Assembly: GCF_002258785.1 (NCBI RefSeq)
Contig: NZ_NOYI01000016.1
Coordinates: 60,457 to 124,456 of the forward strand
Length of the DNA: 64,000 bases
Direction of reading: 5' to 3'
Origin: Rhodococcus sp. 06-235-1A
Lineage (GTDB): Bacteria; Actinomycetota; Actinomycetes; Mycobacteriales; Mycobacteriaceae
Part shown: one piece after another, positions 16,897-26,250 of the stretch
Layout: each line of letters begins with the position of its first letter
Position numbering within the stretch: position 1 is the stretch's first letter
The notes under the pieces: model-generated
The model's database searches: none
What the model saw: only the letters and a program-made list of their open reading frames with translations
Told to the model about the DNA's origin: nothing
Made by a program: the position numbers and the translations under genes

Positions 16897-17733
16897 ATGT
16901 CGCTGGAGCAGGCGGTGGCGGTCGCATGTGACTTCGAGGAGCGCAGCAAGCGGAGCTCGATCCCGGTTCGAACTGCCTTCGTCCGGTCCGGGCTGCTGCT
17001 GGACGCAATGCAAGGTGACCCTCCGATGGCGACTCTTCTCCGCGGTGGACGTGGCGGGTTCGTGCGAATCGCGACAATGCTGGCGTTGATTTGGCGTTGC
17101 TCGGCAGAGCCTTACAACACGGACATCAAGGCTTCGGCGATTGCTCGGCTGTGGAATTTGCCGTCACCCGACACCAACGGTGCCCGTCGAGTTCAAGAAG
17201 CGTTGGTTGCCCTGGCCGATCGTCGTCTCATCTCGGTCGAGCGGCACCCGGGGAAGCAATCGACGATCACGCTGCTCGACGACGCGGGGACGGGTGGCTC
17301 GTACGAGTCGCCGAACAAGGCGTACAACACCGCCCGCCGCCGAAAGGTGAAGCCGGCGGGACTGCTGCGACACAACTACTTCAAGGTCGATGCCAACTGG
17401 TGGAAATCTGGGCAGATTCAGCAGCTCAAAGGACCAGGTCTCGCGATGCTCCTCATTTTACTCTCCGAGGACACGCCGCTCAGGCGTGAGACAGGTATCT
17501 GGATCAGCCCCAGCAACTTTCAACAGCGCTACGGACTGTCCGTCGACACCCGCAAGGTCGGTCTGAAGCAACTCCAGGATCTGAAGCTCGTATCAGCGTC
17601 AGCCCAGCTTCAGCAGGACGTTTTCGTACAAAGCCGCCGGCGAGTGTTCTACGAACTGGCCGACCCTAGAGCTCTGCACGCCAAACGACCGATGGTGCCC
17701 ACGGGAGAGAATGGTTTCGATAATGACTTTTGA
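16897..17733 (+). CDS. Double winged-helix protein paired with a nucleotidyl cyclase
   Basis: 278 residues from the ATG at 16897, which has a clean GGAGG seven bases upstream; an in-frame ATG at 16816 lacks one. Two winged-helix-like regions are visible: about 60-130 (ASAIARLWNLPSPDTNGARR, then ALADRRLISVERHPGKQ) and about 195-260 (ISPSNFQQRYGLSVDTRKV, then LKQLQDLKLVSA). No cyclic-nucleotide-binding domain is evident. The last 23 bases overlap the downstream cyclase, so they form an operon. It may be a transcription factor or a replication-initiator-like protein; the function is not recognised. Confidence 0.65.
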   Translation: MSLEQAVAVACDFEERSKRSSIPVRTAFVRSGLLLDAMQGDPPMATLLRGGRGGFVRIATMLALIWRCSAEPYNTDIKASAIARLWNLPSPDTNGARRVQEALVALADRRLISVERHPGKQSTITLLDDAGTGGSYESPNKAYNTARRRKVKPAGLLRHNYFKVDANWWKSGQIQQLKGPGLAMLLILLSEDTPLRRETGIWISPSNFQQRYGLSVDTRKVGLKQLQDLKLVSASAQLQQDVFVQSRRRVFYELADPRALHAKRPMVPTGENGFDNDF

Positions 17734-18511
17734 TCAGCGGTTTCACTCATTGCAGGACTTCCTTGCGTCGACGGTTGCTGACGTCGACGGCGTCCTCAAC
17801 GACGGCGGAGGCTTTCCCTTCCCGGTGAAAGGTCGAGAGCTGAACGCGACGGTGCTGTTCGCGGACATCAGCGGATTTTCCACCCGAACCCTCGGAATGA
17901 CTCCGGCGGAGACGCTCGTCTATGTACAGAACTTCTTTGCCTGGATCACGGCCGAGGCGTTGCACGGTCGGCCAGGCATCGTCGACAAGTACATCGGTGA
18001 CGAAGTGATGGTGGTCTTCTCCGAGGAGTTCGGATCAGCGGACCCGTTCGGCGACGCCATCCAAGCTGCAATCGCGATGGGCCAACACGACGTTCATGCG
18101 TATCGGCCCCACATCGGTGTGGCCAGCGGTCCAGTCATCGTCGGGTACGCAGGGACCGCATTACGGTACGACGTATCGGTCTTCGGAGCCCCGGTAGCAC
18201 TGGCGGCGAGATGCGCCGCAGTCAAACCCGACCCCACGACGACAGGCTACGTATCGTCCACAATCGTGGCACCGGAATCCGACTGGACCGGGCGACCATT
18301 GAGCGACTTCTACCAACCCGACATCCCTGGTGACGAGAGATTCCGGCTCCTCGAGGCTCGAGAGGTCCCGATGAAGGGCATTGGAGATGTCTCGGTGCGA
18401 GAGCTCCACAACACCGGCCTCTGGGCTCCGACGATGTCCGCTGAAGCCCGCGCTCGACTTGGCATGGAAACCCTCCGAGAGGCCAATCGCTACTGGCCAC
18501 GCACGTCATAG
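17711..18511 (+). CDS. Class III adenylate/guanylate cyclase-type protein
   Basis: 266 residues, a stand-alone class III cyclase domain. The first metal-binding Asp is in ATVLFADISGFS (near residue 52) and the second in KYIGDEVMVVF (near 97), whose Lys is the canonical purine-contact position. RYDVSVFGAPVALAARC matches the usual R-x-D-Y-x-V-x-G-x-x-V-N-x-A-A-R block, keeping the Asp and the Arg, but the transition-state Asn is replaced by Ala. It makes a cyclic nucleotide or is a weakened relative. It overlaps the winged-helix gene, so the two probably act together. Pyrimidine-cyclase (Pycsar) membership was considered and is not supported. Confidence 0.8.
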   Translation: MVSIMTFDQRFHSLQDFLASTVADVDGVLNDGGGFPFPVKGRELNATVLFADISGFSTRTLGMTPAETLVYVQNFFAWITAEALHGRPGIVDKYIGDEVMVVFSEEFGSADPFGDAIQAAIAMGQHDVHAYRPHIGVASGPVIVGYAGTALRYDVSVFGAPVALAARCAAVKPDPTTTGYVSSTIVAPESDWTGRPLSDFYQPDIPGDERFRLLEAREVPMKGIGDVSVRELHNTGLWAPTMSAEARARLGMETLREANRYWPRTS

Positions 18512-18689
18512 TCATTTTGTCTTCTGAGCCTCGAGATCCCGGAGTGCATCGACCGTCCTCCGGCTGGACTATCCGGGGTAGCTCAGCCGAGAACACACGG
18601 AGCTGGATAACGTGCCCGTATTTCGGTCTCGGGAGAACTGGCCGAACCCGTGCTGCCGGACAGCACACCGATTCAGCTAGCCTCTAATC

Positions 18690-19397
18690 GTGCTGCATAG
18701 TCCCTCCGCTGCAGGTGGTCTCGGCTTTTGCCATGACGCGGTGCCGCGTCTGCTGCCAACGAATTATCACGGGCCACTCGTAGTTGCGTTGGATTCCAAC
18801 ATCTTGATCGACTTGCAACAGCACGGTTCCGCGCTCTTCGACGACAACGAAGATCTCGGTGCGCACGATCCAGAGTATCGAGCCGAGCTGTTCGCGCTCA
18901 GCTACCTAGTCAATATCTGGCTGATGCGCGACATCCGGTTCATCGTCACACCCCGTTCCTATACCGACGCGAAACGGCCAACTCATCGGTTTCTCAGTGG
19001 TCGTGTTCCGACGATCGAAGCTCTCGCTGACAGCCTCGCGTTCCAGTACGAGGACTGGAACCTCGCGGCTCCATCGGAGACCGAGGTGAGGATAGACGCG
19101 GACCGAGAGATCGGCCTGGGCGACAGTGCTGACCGCGATCTGGTACTCGAAGCCGAAAGCGTTGGAGCGCATGTGTTCTTGACACGCGATGTACGGCTGC
19201 GCAAAAACGTGCGGACGGACACCTCCGAGCTCAGGGTTCTGAGTCCAACGGGTCTGGAAACTGGACTGATGGACGGGCACGTCTCGCTACCATGGGGCGG
19301 GGGTCTATGCAGTCAAAACCGATGCCCGTATCTCAGTGTCGATGTGCCAGGACCCGACATGGGAAAATGGTCAGCGTTCCTCGGGATCTTCGAGTAG
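18690..19397 (+). CDS. PIN-like domain protein
   Basis: 235 residues from a GTG at 18690. The core begins near residue 30 with PLVVALDSNILIDLQQHG, the first PIN strand with its Asp. Later acidic positions include RSYTDAKRP, LGDSADRDLVLEAESVG and VFLTRDVRLRKNV, the last resembling the final PIN strand. The C-terminus (190-235) has Cys in GGLCSQNRCPYL. It is probably a nuclease of toxin or RNA-processing type. No antitoxin-like gene is adjacent; the upstream neighbour is the cyclase, 178 bases away. Start uncertain. Confidence 0.6.
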   Translation: MLHSPSAAGGLGFCHDAVPRLLPTNYHGPLVVALDSNILIDLQQHGSALFDDNEDLGAHDPEYRAELFALSYLVNIWLMRDIRFIVTPRSYTDAKRPTHRFLSGRVPTIEALADSLAFQYEDWNLAAPSETEVRIDADREIGLGDSADRDLVLEAESVGAHVFLTRDVRLRKNVRTDTSELRVLSPTGLETGLMDGHVSLPWGGGLCSQNRCPYLSVDVPGPDMGKWSAFLGIFE

Positions 19398-19464
19398 TTC
19401 ACCAAAGCCCGGTCTCGCGTGACGCCTCAGAAAGACTGAGTCACTCCGCCACACTTACTCGACG

Positions 19465-19986
19465 CTACTTCAGGTGTCGGTACAGCGTCGACCGCGAGAC
19501 ACCCACGACGTCGCGGATGTCGGCCAAGGACATACCGCCGGCACGCATTCGCCTCGCCTGCTTGATCTTCGCATCGGACATCGAGCGCGGCCGGCCACCC
19601 AACCGTCCCTGAGCCCGGGCGGCCGCCAACCCGAGCTGAGTGCGTTCACGAATCAAATTGCGCTCGAACTCAGCCAGCGCCCCGAAAATCGAGTAGATCA
19701 ACTTCCCACCCGAGGTCGTCGTGTCGATCGACTCCGTCAACGACCTGAACCCCACACCATCGGATTCGAGATCCTCAACCGTCTGCAACAGGTGGGGGAG
19801 TGACCGCCCGAGTCGATCGAGCCGCCACACCACCAGAGTGTCACCGGACCGCAGATGCGAGAACAGGTCCGACAACTCCGGCCGCGACGTCGTCGCCCCG
19901 CTCGCCGTCTCCACCCACACCCGCGAACACCCCGCAGCGCTCAGAGCGTCCCTCTGCGCATCGACACTCTGCTCGGCCGTCGACAC
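19465..19986 (-). pseudogene. Serine recombinase (resolvase) truncated at its N-terminus
   Basis: About 173 residues remain, starting at the GTG of the RVSTAEQ motif. The in-frame codons before it still read GYAR but have no start and run into TGA, so the first strand is lost. The catalytic Ser, the RLDRLGRS helix, the EFERNLIRERT region and a C-terminal HTH (GMSLADIRDVVGVSRSTLYRHL) are present. The end of the Tn402-like transposon (TGTCAG at 20000) lies exactly where the coding sequence is cut, so the insertion removed the start. The protein may still be made from the GTG. Confidence 0.75.
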
Positions 19987-20127
19987 CCGCGCGTACCCCT
20001 GTCAGTTTCAGAAGTGGCCCTCATGATTTCCTGGGGTTTGACCTCCGATTGCAGTCATCTTCTGACATTCTGAGTGCAGAAGTGGACTGCACAATCGGTC
20101 ACCTAGGTTGGGTGTTCGGAGGCTGCG

Positions 20128-21810
20128 ATGGATGCGGACAAGTTCGACGTCGTCGAAGCTGGTGTCTTGACTGCGTCGGCCGAGCAGTGGGAGCAGGCAC
20201 TGTCACGGTTCGCAGTGCTCAGCGAGCTGTTGGATCAACACTCCATTGGTACCGCCGCGGTCGAGGATGCAGCACGACAGTTGAGTGTCTCGCCCCGGCG
20301 GGTGTACGCGCTGTTGTCCAGACTCCGGAATGGGGGAGGGGCGGTCACCGATCTGCTGGTGTCCGCTTCTGCAGGCGGACGCGGACGCACCCGCACGCCA
20401 GCCGCGGTGGAAGAAGTGATCGCCGAGCACATCAACCGTGAGTTTCTGGCTCGTCAGAAGCTCAGTGTCGCTGCCCTGCACCGGCGTATCGCGCTGGCCT
20501 GTCACCGCGCGGGACTCCCTATCCCAGCCCGCAACACAGTCAATGCCCGGATCGCAGCGCTGCACCCGGGCCAGGTCGCACGTTCGCGTGGCGGACCGGA
20601 CGCCGCGAGGTCGCGGCAATCTGCGGGCGATGTCCCGCCGCCTGTGACGGCGGTTCTCCAGCAAGTCCAGATCGATCACACCGTGGTCGATCTGATGATC
20701 GTCGACGAACACGACCGGGTGCCGATCGGACGTCCTTATCTCACGATTGCCATCGATGTCTTCAGCCGCTGCGTGCCAGGGTTCGTGGTCACACTCGATC
20801 CTCCGTCCGCAGTGTCGGTCGGATTGTGTCTGGGCAGGGTGTGCTCGGACAAGAGCGTATGGATCGACGCTCTGGGCCTCGGCGCGGATGTGCGGTGGCC
20901 GATGGCCGGAAAGCCGCACCGCTTGTATGTCGATAACGCCTCCGAGTTCAAAAGTGAAGCGCTACAACGGGGTTGCGAGCAGCACGGCATCGACCTCGGC
21001 TACCGGCCGCCCGGCAGGCCGCATTACGGCGGGATCGTTGAGCGCATCATCGGCACCGTCATGACCCAGGTACACGAACTCCCCGGCACCACGTTCTCCA
21101 ACCCAACGCAGCGGGGAAGCTACGACTCGGAGGGCACGGCCGCACTGACCTTGCGAGAATTGGAACGCTGGCTGATCCTGGCCATCGCGGCCTATCACGC
21201 GGACGTGCACACCGGTCTGAGTCGGAGCCCCGCTGCGCAGTGGACCAGCAGCACCGACGCCGACACCGCTCTGACGGCGTCGACAGTGGTGGACGAGACC
21301 GCATTCCTGGTGGACTTCCTTCCCGTCATACGGCGCCGCCTGACCCGGACGGGGTTCGTCATCGACCACATCCAGTACTTCTCCAACGCTCTGAAACCGT
21401 GGATCGCGCGGCGAGAGAAGTTGGGTCAGTTCGTGATCCGGCGTGATCCACGAGATCTGAGCAGGGTGTGGGTCCTGGACCCCGACAGCGGCGGGGGATA
21501 CATCGAGGTGCCGTATCGAACGATGTCGCATCCTTCAGTGACTTTGTGGGAGCACCGGGCGGCGGTGACACGACTGCGCGAGCACGGCCGAGCAAGTATC
21601 GACGAACACGCCTTGTTCTCGATGATCGAGAAGATGCGAGAGATCGCTACATCGGCGCAGAAGGACACCAGACGGGCTCGACGTAACCGCAGTCGTCGTG
21701 TGCATCTGACCAGCATTACCACACCACCGCACGCGATGGGCCCGCCCGAGCTCGGCTTAGCGACCGACGACGTGTCGGTTCCGATCTTCGACGACATCGA
21801 AGAATGGTGA
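20128..21810 (+). CDS. tniA: DDE transposase TniA
   Basis: 560 residues. An N-terminal HTH region (QLSVSPRRVYALLSRLRNG) precedes an integrase core with Asp in VQIDHTVVDL (near 190), Asp in HRLYVDNASEFKSEAL (near 273) and Glu in YGGIVERIIGTVMTQ (near 310). The C-terminal third has the Mu-like barrel (VIDHIQYFSNALKPWIARRE) and a basic tail. It is close in layout to TniA of Tn402/Tn5053, which cuts and joins transposon ends. tniB follows five bases later. Confidence 0.9.
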   Translation: MDADKFDVVEAGVLTASAEQWEQALSRFAVLSELLDQHSIGTAAVEDAARQLSVSPRRVYALLSRLRNGGGAVTDLLVSASAGGRGRTRTPAAVEEVIAEHINREFLARQKLSVAALHRRIALACHRAGLPIPARNTVNARIAALHPGQVARSRGGPDAARSRQSAGDVPPPVTAVLQQVQIDHTVVDLMIVDEHDRVPIGRPYLTIAIDVFSRCVPGFVVTLDPPSAVSVGLCLGRVCSDKSVWIDALGLGADVRWPMAGKPHRLYVDNASEFKSEALQRGCEQHGIDLGYRPPGRPHYGGIVERIIGTVMTQVHELPGTTFSNPTQRGSYDSEGTAALTLRELERWLILAIAAYHADVHTGLSRSPAAQWTSSTDADTALTASTVVDETAFLVDFLPVIRRRLTRTGFVIDHIQYFSNALKPWIARREKLGQFVIRRDPRDLSRVWVLDPDSGGGYIEVPYRTMSHPSVTLWEHRAAVTRLREHGRASIDEHALFSMIEKMREIATSAQKDTRRARRNRSRRVHLTSITTPPHAMGPPELGLATDDVSVPIFDDIEEW

Positions 21811-21814
21811 AACG

Positions 21815-22779
21815 GTGAACAACGAACCCCGAATCACTCCCGCAGGCGACGGCGACGACCGTAGCTGCGAAGACATCGACCCCGTTAGTGCGGATCTGAC
21901 CCACCTGCGCAGTTCGGTCAGACCGATCGCAATTCTCCCTGCCGCGCAACGCATCAGGCACATTCGCACCGAACGGTGGATCGGGTATCCGCGTGCACAG
22001 TCGGTCATCGAGCACCTCGAGACACTGCTGGCTTGGCCGGACCGACAACGAATGCCAAACTGCTTCTCATCGGACCGACGAACAACGGCAAGTCGATGAT
22101 CATCGAAAAGTTCCGGCGCGCGCACCCCGCTGTCAGCCTGCCCGACCGTGAGCAGATACCCGTGCTGTGTATGCAGATGCCTCCCGACCCAGCACCCGGA
22201 CGGTTCTACCTCGCGATGCTCGCCGGACTCGGAACGCCGATCCGCCCACGGAGCCGAGTCCACGAACTCGAACAGCAAGCGATCACGCTGCTGCGAGCGA
22301 CCGGGGTACGGATGCTGATCATCGACGAGCTGCACAACGTCCTCGCCGGCCGCGACAACGTGCGCCGAGAATTTCTGAACCTGTTGCGGTTTCTGGGCAA
22401 CGAACTGCGGATCCCTCTCGTCGGAGTCGGCACCCGCGAGGCGTACCTCGCGATTCGCAGCGATGCACAGTTGGAGAACCGTTTTCACCCCATGACGCTG
22501 CCGATCTGGATCAGCGACACCGAGACCCTTTCCCTGCTGGCGAGCTTCACCGCCAGCTTCCCGTTGCGTGCGCCCTCGCACCTGACATCGGCGGAGATGA
22601 CCGATTACCTCCTCACCCGGTGCGAAGGAACCATCGGCGAACTGGCCACGCTGTTGACCGCGGCCGCAGTGACCGCAGTCGAAACCGGAGAGGAATCAAT
22701 CACCTCACAGGTGTTGACGCAGACCGCCTACTCAGGGCCCACCGAACGCCGTCGCCACTTCGAACGGCACCTGGCATGA
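21815..22779 (+). pseudogene. tniB: AAA+ ATPase TniB, interrupted by a one-base frameshift
   Basis: The first part (GTG at 21815 to about 22060) encodes a normal TniB N-terminus ending WPDRQRMPN. The rest is in another frame, giving KLLLIGPTNNGKSMIIEKF (Walker A) and RMLIIDELHNVLAGRD (Walker B), then a full C-terminus. The family normally reads RMPNLLLxGxTNNGK, so one base, probably a C before TGCTTCTC at 22061, is missing. Together about 320 residues. It is either a real inactivating deletion or a sequencing error; the ORFs overlap, so a programmed -1 shift is formally possible but no slippery run is evident. Confidence 0.8.
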
Positions 22780-23999
22780 CACCAGACGATGCTCCTGCAG
22801 GACTTGCTCACAGCGGGCATCAACGCTGGCCACTGCACCCGCGACCACTACCTGGTGAGATGCTGACGTCGTGGCTGGCCCGGACCAGCGAACAGTATTC
22901 GCTGATCACCGCAGCGGACCTTATCGCCGGGCTCGGCCTCAAGACCTCGGGTGTGGACCTGGACCGCTACACACCCGAGCCGATCTTGAACGCGCTCGCC
23001 AAGAGGAGCACCTGCACAGCGGAACGGCTGCGTGAGATGACGCTGGCGGGCTGTACGCCCTGGCTGCTCGACAGCACCGACCCCGTCGAATGCGACTTCG
23101 ACACCTACGTCCACCAGTTGTCTGTCTTACTGCCACCGGGTCTGGCAATGGCCGATCGACGTCGACGGACACCGCCTGCCGGCACATGGCTTCCCTGGGT
23201 GAGCACGTTGACTACGCGGGCATGCCCTCTCTGCATCGACGACCTCGACACCGCCGCCGACATCGCGGTCATGATGGCTCAGCAATGCCCGATGCTGACC
23301 AGCTGCACGAAACACCACTGCCGGCTCGAATTCTGCGCTGTCATACCCGGCAGACTTATCTTCTGGGACAGGACATCACCCGGCTCGGACGAGCACGCAC
23401 CTCCGCTACCGGTCGCGGCGGCCGTCGCAGAAATCGACAGACGCTCAATCACCGCGTTGACGAGCGGAGCGGTCGAGCTCGGCGGAGGCCGTGTTCATGC
23501 AGCAGTGTGGTTCAGGCTGCTGCGCACCGTCGTCGACGAAGTATCGACACCTCTGGTCCGCACCGGATGGTGGGCGAAGCCGCTGAGCGCGATCTGGAAA
23601 TCCACCGGCCACTCTCGCCCGCTCCGAACATCGTGGATTCCGTTCGAGCAACTGCGGTGGGACGAGCAGGCAACAGTCATGCTCGCTGCCGCGACCGCGA
23701 TCATTGCAGTCGAGAACGACGAGATATTCGCGGACGGTACTGGCGCCGCTCTACTGCGCCCACGCGGGTACGAGCCGGTCGATGCTGGGACCCCTACGAC
23801 GAGGTTGCACGGTCCGGAACCCGTCCGCAGCGCTTGGGATGACGTGCAAGCGGCGATCGACGCCGTTGTCGCAGAAGCGCGGGTCAACATCGAGACCGCC
23901 ACAGCTCTGTTCGGATTCGCTCGAACGGGGTGCCGCACAGAAGAAGACATCGATGACCTGGCCTATGCCTTTGTCGAGCTGGGCATTCGACTGGACTAG
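22776..23999 (+). CDS. tniQ: TniQ transposition accessory protein
   Basis: 407 residues starting in an ATGA overlap with the tniB stop. The N-terminus RPLPGEMLTSWLARTSEQY is the TniQ signature. A zinc-type cluster follows at about 145-190 (RACPLCIDD and MLTSCTKHHCRLEF). TniQ family proteins act with TniA/TniB in target choice or resolution. The upstream in-frame extension lies wholly within tniB and was not used. The 275 bases after it hold no gene and no clear transposon end. Confidence 0.85.
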   Translation: MTPDDAPAGLAHSGHQRWPLHPRPLPGEMLTSWLARTSEQYSLITAADLIAGLGLKTSGVDLDRYTPEPILNALAKRSTCTAERLREMTLAGCTPWLLDSTDPVECDFDTYVHQLSVLLPPGLAMADRRRRTPPAGTWLPWVSTLTTRACPLCIDDLDTAADIAVMMAQQCPMLTSCTKHHCRLEFCAVIPGRLIFWDRTSPGSDEHAPPLPVAAAVAEIDRRSITALTSGAVELGGGRVHAAVWFRLLRTVVDEVSTPLVRTGWWAKPLSAIWKSTGHSRPLRTSWIPFEQLRWDEQATVMLAAATAIIAVENDEIFADGTGAALLRPRGYEPVDAGTPTTRLHGPEPVRSAWDDVQAAIDAVVAEARVNIETATALFGFARTGCRTEEDIDDLAYAFVELGIRLD

Positions 24000-24274
24000 A
24001 GAATGCGAAGTAGGCATTGTCCGTACCGACACGGCCGCGACCTGATGGCCGCGTCCGCGGGTGATCGATCCGCCTGTAAAGACGCGTGATTCTTTGTCTT
24101 GCGTTGCCCCACCTGCAGAGGCCAACTCGACGGCGCGCCCTCACCAGGGGCGTCGCTGCCAGCCTCGCCCATGGGCGGTTTCTGCGCCGGATGACCCGAG
24201 CAACGGGCAGCATAGGGGTAGCCGGTTGAAGTAACTCATTCGAGTCTATGGCCTGATGAGGCTAGGTTCGAGGT

Positions 24275-24763
24275 GTGTTGCGAATCGTCCCATTTAAGAC
24301 AAATCATCAAGCTGGAGCCCTCGACGTTGCCCTCCGCGCGTGGGGGCCGGTGTTCTCACTCCTTGAGGACGCTGTACCGACTTTCGTCTATCGATCCTTC
24401 TATCCAGAAGGGTGGAGAAAGCGTCAATATGACGACTTGGCAACGGTTCTCGCGCAGGAACCGGAGAACATAGATGTCGCGCTCAACGGTTCGACGCTTG
24501 TGGGGTGGGTCTGCACACGGCTACATCCGGAGGACACCATGGGCGAGATCTACGTACTTGCCGTCGATCCTGATTGGCAGCGTCAAGGAGTTGGTCGTCT
24601 GCTGATGCATCACTCCACAGCTCGCGCGAAGTCCGCTGGCATGCAGATGGTGATGGTTGAGACAGGTGACGACCCCGGCCACACTGCCGCCCGCCGAACC
24701 TACGAGTCCGACGGTTTCGAGCGGTGGCCGGTCGCACGCTACTTCAAAGACATATCCGACTAG
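24275..24763 (+). CDS. GNAT-family N-acetyltransferase
   Basis: 162 residues from a GTG with a weak GAGG upstream (a TTG follows directly). The acetyl-CoA-binding motif A is IYVLAVDPDWQRQGVGRLLM (Q/RxxGxG/A) near residue 95, followed by helix ARAKSAGMQMVMVETGDDPG and motif B RRTYESDGFERW. This is a standard small-molecule or protein acetyltransferase; the substrate cannot be read. It begins a run of transferase genes to the right of the Tn402-like tni genes that could be its cargo. Confidence 0.82.
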   Translation: MLRIVPFKTNHQAGALDVALRAWGPVFSLLEDAVPTFVYRSFYPEGWRKRQYDDLATVLAQEPENIDVALNGSTLVGWVCTRLHPEDTMGEIYVLAVDPDWQRQGVGRLLMHHSTARAKSAGMQMVMVETGDDPGHTAARRTYESDGFERWPVARYFKDISD

Positions 24764-24880
24764 AGCCAGCCGCTCACGACCTGCTATCGAAGCTCCCTTC
24801 GTACCGCGACCTAGCCGTGACCGATCCGTTACGGCTACATCTCGCTGGCGCTGCACCGGACGGCAGGTGAGGATAAGGAG

Positions 24881-25477
24881 ATGAGCCGCCCGGTGCTGAA
24901 CTCGTCCAGGATCGAATTGCGCCCAATGACCCTGCAGCACTTGCCGTTGCTGCACGGCCTCGACTCAGACCCCTTGGTGATGAAGTTCCTCCTGGGGCGA
25001 GCACGAACGTCCCAGGAGATCGATGAATTCTGGGCACCCCGATGCGCCGACCGAGTTGCCGATCAAGTGGGGCTCGGGTGGTGGGTCGGCTTCGAGGGCG
25101 GCACTTTTCTCGGCTGGTGGGACCTCGGCCGCAGTGGTTCGGCAACTGACGCGCCCGTGAGCACCGATCAGGCCGAGATCGGCTGGCGGGTGATGCGGAA
25201 GCATTGGAGGAAGGGGCTGGCTACAGAGGGGGCCTTGTTGCTGCTCGACTATGGATTCGGCAAGCTCGGACTGCAACGTATCTGGGCTGAGACGATGGCG
25301 GTCAATTACGCGTCTAGGGGTGTGATGAGCAAGATCGGGATGGACTACGTGCGCACACAGGTCCGCGAGTGGCAGGACCCGCTGCCCGGCGCGGACTACG
25401 GGGAGGTGCTCTACGAGATCACAGCGCTGCAGTGGGAACGTAAAACTACAACCGAATCACTCGGCGAGGCAAACTGA
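24881..25477 (+). CDS. GNAT acetyltransferase of the RimJ/AAC(6')-like type
   Basis: 198 residues. The start IELRPMTLQHLPLLHGLDSD is typical of the RimJ/RimL and AAC(6')-Ib-type branch. The body has IGWRVMRKHWRKGLATEGAL (motif A with RKGLATE) and a C-terminal YASRGVMSKIGMDYV (N/YxxSxxVxxKxGF-like). It acetylates a protein N-terminus or an amine such as an aminoglycoside; the sequence does not decide. It follows the other GNAT gene after 117 bases. Confidence 0.82.
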   Translation: MSRPVLNSSRIELRPMTLQHLPLLHGLDSDPLVMKFLLGRARTSQEIDEFWAPRCADRVADQVGLGWWVGFEGGTFLGWWDLGRSGSATDAPVSTDQAEIGWRVMRKHWRKGLATEGALLLLDYGFGKLGLQRIWAETMAVNYASRGVMSKIGMDYVRTQVREWQDPLPGADYGEVLYEITALQWERKTTTESLGEAN

Positions 25478-25718
25478 GCGACCGGATATCGCCGCCGGCC
25501 AAACAGCGCCGAACAGGGTTCGCGGCATCAGGGGCATCGGTGAGGGTGCCTCGTCGAACATTTCGTCGCTAGGGGAGGTGCGCGGTGTGCATACTGCGGG
25601 GCGTGTCTGGCGCTGACCTTCATTCGAATACGGCTTCTGGCCTTGACGTCTCGAGCAAGCTAAATCGAGACTGGACCGGCACCTCACTTGCACACGAACG
25701 CGGGAGTAGCACGTACAC

Positions 25719-26147
25719 ATGGCAACCTGGGCGGACTTCGAACGCGATCGGCCAGAGTTAGCGGGCTTGATCCGGGCACGATTCGAGCAAGGGCGCGACC
25801 ACGTGCTGGCCACTCTTCGCGCAGACGGTTCCCCTCGCGTCAGTGGCATCGAGATCGCATTTCTGGACGGTGAAGTCCAGCTCGGCATGATGCACGGATC
25901 GCGAAAACTTGCGGACATCCAGCGGGATCCCCGCGTGGCCCTGCATGCAGCAACACTCACCGCCGCGGGAACGGACGGGATGCCGGTGGACGCAAAGCTC
26001 TCGGGCCAGGCGGAAATATACGTTGACCGCATAGACGAGGACCATCCTGATGCTGCTCAACTTCGAATAGACCTATCGCACGCCTCATACATCCAAGTCG
26101 ACCCCGATACGGGAGCGATGAAGGTCGACACATGGCAAGGCAACTGA
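25719..26147 (+). CDS. Pyridoxamine 5'-phosphate oxidase-like flavin/F420-binding protein
   Basis: 142 residues with a split-barrel fold pattern: HVLATLRADGSPRVSGIEIAF at the start of the barrel, GEVQLGMMHGSRKLADIQRD (K-x-x-D-I-x-R-D-P) and the C-terminal YIQVDPDTGAMKVDTW. Actinobacterial members bind FMN or F420 and are often general stress or detoxification proteins. The 240 bases before it show no gene. Confidence 0.8.
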   Translation: MATWADFERDRPELAGLIRARFEQGRDHVLATLRADGSPRVSGIEIAFLDGEVQLGMMHGSRKLADIQRDPRVALHAATLTAAGTDGMPVDAKLSGQAEIYVDRIDEDHPDAAQLRIDLSHASYIQVDPDTGAMKVDTWQGN

Positions 26148-26250
26148 ATGGAGAGCGGGAACTGTGGCTCGATGCCAACCCTGAACCGGGCTGAACATCG
26201 AACTCCTGCGGGGCGGACGTAATCGCGTCGCGCATACGGATAATGAGACC

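Larger units (their letters stand above)
20000..23999 (+). mobile_element. Tn402/Tn5053-like transposon, left end and transposition genes
   Basis: The left end starts TGTCAGTTTCAGAAGTGGCC, close to the TGTCATTTTCAGAAG ends of the Tn402/Tn5053 family. A second copy of the CAGAAGTGG motif lies at about 20080, likely a transposase-binding repeat. It is followed by tniA, tniB and tniQ in the family order. It interrupts a resolvase gene, the preferred target type of this family. No right end was found after tniQ, so the true right boundary may lie further right or be lost; 23999 is only the end of tniQ. Confidence 0.75.

Noticed and set aside
17711..18511. Cyclase as part of a Pycsar anti-phage system
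   Set aside because: No effector with a cyclic-nucleotide-binding domain, TIR or TM effector is adjacent, and the purine-type Lys and Asp are kept. Left as an uncharacterised cyclase pair.
22167..22775. N-terminal extension of TniQ
   Set aside because: It overlaps tniB and is Arg/Pro/His-rich shadow; the ATGA start at 22776 begins the TniQ signature.
24000..24274. Right end of the Tn402-like transposon directly after tniQ
   Set aside because: No CTTCTGA...TGACA-type sequence could be found there by eye.
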